35,921 nt of DNA. Origin: an uncultured Clostridia bacterium. GTDB lineage: Bacteria > Bacillota > Clostridia > Oscillospirales > Acutalibacteraceae. The translations under genes were made by a program, and so were the position numbers. The notes under the pieces were generated by a model. It had not been told where the DNA came from, searched no databases, and was given only the letters and a program-made list of their open reading frames with translations. The stretch lies in the NCBI GenBank assembly GCA_947627345.1, contig CANQVS010000020.1:1-35921 (forward strand), given 5' to 3'. Shown here piece after piece: positions 31,081-35,921 of this stretch. Within the stretch, counting starts at the first letter, position 1, and every line of letters starts with the position of its first letter.

Positions 31081-34000
31081 ATGAAAAGAATAATCTCACT
31101 TGTTTTATCTATCGTAATTATATTGTGCGTTTTTTCCGCACTTGAAATCACTCCGAACGCAGCAAGTTCAAAAGCATCATCATCGGAGAGTTTTAGCTGG
31201 AACGTAAATAACGGTACTCTTAACATCAGCGGAAACGGCGAAATAGAGGACTACAATTTTTACACCAGCACTCCATGGTACAAATCTTCTAATGAGATAA
31301 CTAAAATTATTATATCAGAAGGTATAACAAAAATAGGTAATAATGCATTTAAAAATTGTAAAAGCCTTGAGAGCGTACATATACCGGGTAGCGTCAAATC
31401 AATTGGTGATAATTCATTCCAGCGGTGTGAGGCGCTTAAAGAGCTTAATATCGGTAACGGTGTTGAATCAATTGGTATACTCGCATTTCAATATTGTGAA
31501 AATCTTGAGAACGTAACAGTTCCTGATAGTGTAAAACGTATCTCCGACTATGCCTTTGAGGGTTGTTATAAATTATCCGATGTAAAATTGGGGAGCGGAC
31601 TTATTATACTTGGCAACAATCCGTTCGCAGACTGTCGTGCCTTATCTACCATAACTTTAAACGAAAACAACAATAATATTAAGGTTATTGATAATGTATT
31701 ATTTGACTCGGACGACGGATTAGTATGCTATCCAATATCCAAAGGAGGAGAAGAATATACTATTCCTGATGGAACAACATTGATTTATGGTAAGGCGTTT
31801 CAAGGATGTAAAAATCTATACAGAATAACTATGCCTGATACCGTTACATCAATAAAAGAAGACGCCTTTCGTGACTGTCAACTAACTAAAATCAGCCTTA
31901 GTAAAAACTTAAAAGAAATTTCAAAAAATGCATTTCGGGAATGCAATATAATTGATATTGAGATCCCGGATACCGTAACCTGCATAGGTGAGGACGCCTT
32001 TAGATTAAACAATTTTTCCGGCAATGTTTTTATTCCAAAAAATGTAAAAAGTATTGGTGAAGGAGCATTTAGCAAATGCAAACATCTAAGTTCGATAACC
32101 GTAGATTCTGATAATCAATATTATAAATCCGTTGACGGAATACTTTTCGACAAAAGCGGTCAAACTCTTTTGCAGTATCCGTGCAATAAACTTGACTCTG
32201 AATATACAATTCCCGATACGGTAACAAGAATCGGTAATGATGCCTTTTGCGAAAATAATAACATAACTTCAGTAAAATTCCCAGAAAAATTAAAAGAGAT
32301 AGGAATAAATGCATTTCAATTCTGTGAAAACTTGACAGGAAATCTTGTTATTCCTGACGCAACAACCACTATTGACTCCGGTGTTTTTGAATATAATAAA
32401 AATCTTAATTCAGTCACTTTAGGAAAAAACCTAAACTCCATAAGTCTTTTTGCATTCGCACATTGTGATAACTTAAAAGAAGTATATTTTAAGGGTAATC
32501 ATCCCGGTTTTTGGTATAGCCCGTTCGACGGTAATACTATGACAATATATTATCCAAACGGCGATGAAACGTGGGATAATTACAGTCCGGGCGAAACATA
32601 TAACGGTATAACCTGGCAAACCTGGAACACTCCTGTAGTTTTAAATACCAATATTCCTATTACAGAGTGCAGCTTTTCCCTTTCAGAATCACAATTTACC
32701 TATAACGGGAAAGCTATAAGACCTGTTGTAACAGTAACCCGAAGAGGCGAAACTTTGGAAAACGGAGTGGATTATGAAGTCCTTTACTCTAATAATATAG
32801 TTCCGGGTAATGCGAGCGTTACTGTTAACGGAATTGGAAGATATAAAGATTCTAAGGAAATAAGTTTTGAAATTTATAAGGCAAAGCATACTCTTAACGC
32901 AAGCCTCGAATCTCCCTCAATTACAGTTGGCTCAACAACTCAAATAATTACAAAAGGATTAGGAAAAATCTCCTATGGTACAAGCAACCCGAATATTGCT
33001 ACAGTTGACCAAAATGGAGTAGTTACTGCCAAAAATGCGGGTACAACTGATATTTATGTTACCGACGAAGGAGATGATTGCTATTATTCAGACGTTCAAA
33101 GTCTGACAATTGAGATAACGGAAAAACCAAAAGCGCTGGAGCTCAATGATATTTCATACAGTTTTTCAAACAGCACAAGCGGATTTCATTATCCGAGTCC
33201 CTATAAAATACCTCTGAACATTTACAAAATCCTGTTTGATGATACTATGGCCGGTTATCTTTACAATAATCACGGTAATTGGTGTGGCAACTGCTATGGA
33301 ATGTCAACATCTTCAATGATGTTTAACGTTAAGGATAGTTCACTGCAATTAAACTCCTTTAACAGTTCTGCAAAAAAAGTGGGTGATTTAAAATATAATG
33401 ACAAAAGTTCTTCTCTTGACCTTACTGTAACTCAGTTAAACGAAACTATGTTGAATTTACAGAATGTTAGCAGTGTTGCAACAGCTGAGTATAATAACAG
33501 GGAAGATTTTGCCGGACTCATAAGCGAAGTAAAAAAATGCAGCAATGGTGCTCCTGCTGTTCCTATAGGCTTTATAGGAGAATATGGTCATGAGGTTTTA
33601 GGATATAAGTACGAGAAACAAAGTAACACTAATGAACGTATTTACATCTACGACTGCAATTACCCGTTTGAAAATAAATACATAACATTTACGAAAAACA
33701 GCAACGGTAAATATATAGATTGGAATTATGGTATTTACGGTTACGACTCTCATCAAATGGACTACTGCACATTTGATGTAATTGATGCAGCCTGGCAAAA
33801 TAGAAGATCCCACAAAGATTCTGACCTTAGCACGATGTTAGTTAAAAATTCTGATACATTTGATATACTGGATAACACAGGTAAAACATTGGCAACGATG
33901 AAAAACGGAACATTCACAAGCTATGATAAAAAAATATTTAATTCAGATTCTTGTGAAATACAAACACAGGGATATACAATTTATCTCCCAAATAATATGT

Positions 34001-35436
34001 ACACTGTTGTAAACAAGGAAGATTCAAACAAAAAATTGGATGTTACTATGAATGACAATGACCAGAGCGTTTCAGTATCTACAGAATCTGACTCAGTTAA
34101 AGTATTTGTCGATGACACTCAGGCGGCAAACATCGCAAATGTAGATGGTGAATGTGGCGAAAAATACAAGGTTCAGCTTAATTCCAAACTTGATTATTCA
34201 AACGGTGCTGAAAAAATTGTGTACTCTGGTAAATATTCTTCCGATGAAATCTCCGTGGGAACATCTTACGGTGATATAGTAGCCTCTAATTATACAGACA
34301 ATGGCATTGATGTTAATGATGATACTATTAATATACTTCACGAAAGTGATACGGATATAAGCGGTTTTGACGCCAAACTTTCTGACACTAACTTTGTTTA
34401 TAATGGAAATGATATTTGCCCTAACGTTACCATTACCAACGATAAAGGATACAGACTTGCGTATGGTACAGACTACACCGTGGTTTATGCAGGTAACAAC
34501 ACCTCGGGTACCGCTACGGCTATTGTTTACGGAATTAACAAATATAAGGGCTGTATTGAATTAAATTATACAATTAAGCCTTTGGATTTATCTTCATATT
34601 CGGCAACACTTTCTCAAACCTCATATCAGTATGATGGTTTCGCCAAAAAGCCTCTCGTTGTTGTTAACTCCGGCTCTAAATATTTAACTGAAAATGTTGA
34701 TTACAGCATTGAATATTTAAATAACATTAACGCAGGTAAAGCAACTGTTAAGATAAGCGGTCTCGGCGGATACACAGGAACTTTATCTAAAACATTTACA
34801 ATTTCAGACGATTCTGCTCCATCTACACAACCTTCAACTCCCGCTGCGACAAACACCCCTGCAAACAAACCCACAACAACTTCTCCTAATTCAGACGATC
34901 CTGCTCCATCTACACAACCTTCAATTCCCGCTGCGACAAACACCCCTGCAAATAAACCCACAACATCTTCTCCTAAAACGAAAGTTAGTTTCTACGAATC
35001 ATCAGATACAATCTATCGTAAAAACAAAGATATTTATTATGTATATCTTTCAAACAGCAAGGGTAAAACTACTTTCCGCTCATCCAACTCCAAAGTAGCA
35101 TCAGTAAAAAAACAAAACAATGAATTAGTAACAGTTTATGCAAAGAAAGCGGGAACTGCTAAAATATATGCTAAAAACAATGGAGTTCAAGATTATATCA
35201 AAATTAAGGTTAAGAACCCCTATCTAAATGTTAAAAAGAAAAACATTAAAATAGGTAAAACTTATAAACTTAAAATTACAGGTAAAGTCGGTAAAGCAAA
35301 ATTTAAATCGTCTAATAAAAAGGTTGCTACTGTATCCAAACTCGGTAAAATTAAAGCTAAGAAAAAAGGTAAAGCAACTATTACTGTTACCACAAACGGC
35401 ATTAAACTAAAATGTAAAGTTACTGTAAAAAAGTAG
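31081..35436 (+). CDS. large secreted LRR protein with embedded papain-like domain
   Basis: 1451 aa. MKRIISLVLSIVIILCVFSA is a signal peptide. Residues about 45-500 are BspA-type LRR_5 repeats (VTVPDSVKRISDYAFEGC and many more). Ig-like domains follow (about 520-695). Residues about 700-915 form a papain-like region: NWCGNCYGMS aligns with the papain CGSCWAFS block, putting C738 as nucleophile and C735 as its disulfide Cys; YGHEVLGY gives H837; IYDCNYP gives D858 as a likely third residue. Then YDG/MBG-type repeats (about 1095-1240), a duplicated 29-aa Pro/Thr linker, and two Lys-rich Big_2 domains. GAGGAGGAG sits before ATG 31081; an upstream ATG is less well placed. No LPXTG is seen. Adhesin plus protease or transglutaminase activity is inferred. 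Confidence 0.85.
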   Translation: MKRIISLVLSIVIILCVFSALEITPNAASSKASSSESFSWNVNNGTLNISGNGEIEDYNFYTSTPWYKSSNEITKIIISEGITKIGNNAFKNCKSLESVHIPGSVKSIGDNSFQRCEALKELNIGNGVESIGILAFQYCENLENVTVPDSVKRISDYAFEGCYKLSDVKLGSGLIILGNNPFADCRALSTITLNENNNNIKVIDNVLFDSDDGLVCYPISKGGEEYTIPDGTTLIYGKAFQGCKNLYRITMPDTVTSIKEDAFRDCQLTKISLSKNLKEISKNAFRECNIIDIEIPDTVTCIGEDAFRLNNFSGNVFIPKNVKSIGEGAFSKCKHLSSITVDSDNQYYKSVDGILFDKSGQTLLQYPCNKLDSEYTIPDTVTRIGNDAFCENNNITSVKFPEKLKEIGINAFQFCENLTGNLVIPDATTTIDSGVFEYNKNLNSVTLGKNLNSISLFAFAHCDNLKEVYFKGNHPGFWYSPFDGNTMTIYYPNGDETWDNYSPGETYNGITWQTWNTPVVLNTNIPITECSFSLSESQFTYNGKAIRPVVTVTRRGETLENGVDYEVLYSNNIVPGNASVTVNGIGRYKDSKEISFEIYKAKHTLNASLESPSITVGSTTQIITKGLGKISYGTSNPNIATVDQNGVVTAKNAGTTDIYVTDEGDDCYYSDVQSLTIEITEKPKALELNDISYSFSNSTSGFHYPSPYKIPLNIYKILFDDTMAGYLYNNHGNWCGNCYGMSTSSMMFNVKDSSLQLNSFNSSAKKVGDLKYNDKSSSLDLTVTQLNETMLNLQNVSSVATAEYNNREDFAGLISEVKKCSNGAPAVPIGFIGEYGHEVLGYKYEKQSNTNERIYIYDCNYPFENKYITFTKNSNGKYIDWNYGIYGYDSHQMDYCTFDVIDAAWQNRRSHKDSDLSTMLVKNSDTFDILDNTGKTLATMKNGTFTSYDKKIFNSDSCEIQTQGYTIYLPNNMYTVVNKEDSNKKLDVTMNDNDQSVSVSTESDSVKVFVDDTQAANIANVDGECGEKYKVQLNSKLDYSNGAEKIVYSGKYSSDEISVGTSYGDIVASNYTDNGIDVNDDTINILHESDTDISGFDAKLSDTNFVYNGNDICPNVTITNDKGYRLAYGTDYTVVYAGNNTSGTATAIVYGINKYKGCIELNYTIKPLDLSSYSATLSQTSYQYDGFAKKPLVVVNSGSKYLTENVDYSIEYLNNINAGKATVKISGLGGYTGTLSKTFTISDDSAPSTQPSTPAATNTPANKPTTTSPNSDDPAPSTQPSIPAATNTPANKPTTSSPKTKVSFYESSDTIYRKNKDIYYVYLSNSKGKTTFRSSNSKVASVKKQNNELVTVYAKKAGTAKIYAKNNGVQDYIKIKVKNPYLNVKKKNIKIGKTYKLKITGKVGKAKFKSSNKKVATVSKLGKIKAKKKGKATITVTTNGIKLKCKVTVKK
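34804..34977 (+). repeat. 87-bp tandem repeat in the large LRR gene
   Basis: Two copies (34804-34890 and 34891-34977), near-identical, encode a 29-residue Pro/Thr/Ser/Ala linker (APSTQPSTPAATNTPANKP) between the YDG-type repeats and the C-terminal Big_2 domains. The low divergence suggests recent duplication. Confidence 0.88.
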
Positions 35437-35449
35437 TGTAACTAAATGC

Positions 35450-35487
35450 AAGAAGGCACTCTCAAAAGAGAGTGCCTTCTTAAATTT
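35450..35487. terminator. bidirectional terminator between the LRR gene and ilvD
   Basis: AAGAAGGCACTCTC (35450-35463) pairs perfectly with GAGAGTGCCTTCTT (35468-35481) around an AAAA loop. It serves the rightward LRR gene and the leftward ilvD. Confidence 0.9.
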
Positions 35488-35499
35488 TAAAATAAGAAT

Positions 35500-35921
35500 T
35501 TACTTTTCAAATACAGCGCCTGTTGAACCCGATGTCACAAGCTTTGCGTAGCGCTTTAAGTATCCCGAGAGATTTTGCTCGGGCGCTTTATAATTCTTAC
35601 GGCGCTCCTTAATAACATCGTCGCTGACGTGAAGCTCAAGCTTACGTCCCGCAATATCAACAGTTACGGTATCTCCCTCCTCGATAAGGCCGATAAGTCC
35701 GCCTGAGGCGGCCTCAGGGCTGACGTGGCCTACGGCTGCGCCTCTTGTCGCTCCGCTGAAACGTCCGTCTGTAATGAGTGATACGGAGCTGTCAAGCCCC
35801 ATACCCGCAAGCGCGGAGGTCGGAGCAAGCATTTCGCGCATTCCGGGACCGCCCTTAGGTCCTTCATAGCGGATAACAACAACGTCGCCCGTAGCGTCAA
35901 TATAAGCTATCTTGGGCTCGT
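35500..35921 (-). CDS. ilvD: dihydroxy-acid dehydratase, C-terminal part (cut by window end)
   Basis: Only the last ~140 residues are present; the frame stays open to the window edge. [45 protein letters not shown] and [12 protein letters not shown] are hallmark IlvD sequences; the enzyme is an iron-sulfur dehydratase in valine, leucine and isoleucine synthesis. The Ser of DGRFSG is the conserved active-site residue. The 5' end, promoter and any leader lie outside the window. Confidence 0.96.
   Translation of the reverse strand, partial: EPKIAYIDATGDVVVIRYEGPKGGPGMREMLAPTSALAGMGLDSSVSLITDGRFSGATRGAAVGHVSPEAASGGLIGLIEEGDTVTVDIAGRKLELHVSDDVIKERRKNYKAPEQNLSGYLKRYAKLVTSGSTGAVFEK

Noticed and set aside
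34701..34961. Open frame on the minus strand opposite the large LRR gene's linker
   Set aside because: Antisense of the duplicated Pro/Thr linker; its apparent internal repeats only mirror the 87-bp DNA repeat.

Overview
The window looks like chromosome from an AT-rich, Gram-positive anaerobe of the Clostridia, most likely a Ruminococcus-type member of the Oscillospiraceae. This is inferred from gene content, not from a marker gene. Most genes have strong AGGAGG-type ribosome binding sites. Several products are secreted, lipid-anchored or wall-active. One enzyme carries a type I dockerin plus a starch-binding CBM26 module, the arrangement known from Ruminococcus bromii amylosomes. There is a SpoIIM-like protein, and there are several BspA-type leucine-rich-repeat (LRR) and Big_2 surface proteins. 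I see no transposase, integrase, CRISPR array, tRNA or rRNA.

Layout. 1-438 holds two tandem copies of a ~183-bp intergenic repeat, then a promoter and a DUF1015 gene. 1775-5379 is a tight three-gene operon: an ECF sigma factor, a single-pass membrane protein with an external LRR domain, and a secreted LRR/Big_2 protein. It meets, across a shared terminator, the opposing gene for a dockerin-CBM26-esterase. 7131-7567 is a second array of the same ~183-bp repeat family, next to a small TTG-start gene. 7933-10754 has a GH25 lipoprotein, luxS and a membrane-anchored G5-M23 peptidase. 10831-11195 contains decayed gene remnants, one a damaged copy of part of the neighbouring DUF4097-type gene, which itself overlaps an XRE regulator with membrane helices. 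12916-16602 has a small membrane protein, trmL, and a 953-aa acyltransferase-3/glycosyltransferase fusion.

16891-20535 is the lower-glycolysis cluster pgk-tpiA-gpmI, with a GC-rich hairpin and a Fur-box-like palindrome between pgk and tpiA. A lipoprotein and an opposing medium-chain acyl-CoA synthetase follow. 23335-25434 is a leftward operon (SpoIIM-like, YesL/DUF624-like, lysine-rich single-pass protein). 25547-27838 encodes a secreted GH24 lysozyme with an SH3b domain apparently inserted into the catalytic domain. 27929-29905 is an overlapping leftward operon: DUF5685, a J-domain/TPR/Cys-tail protein and a polytopic membrane protein. At 30098 a secreted-protein gene seems to have lost its ATG. 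A HAD phosphatase and a 1451-aa LRR protein with an embedded papain-like domain follow, and the window ends inside ilvD.

The strongest candidates for something undescribed are the sigma/LRR operon (a possible surface-sensing system), the tandem ~183-bp repeat family, the LRR protein with a papain-like Cys/His/Asp centre, and the split GH24 domain. All functional statements come from reading motifs by eye. No database search was possible.
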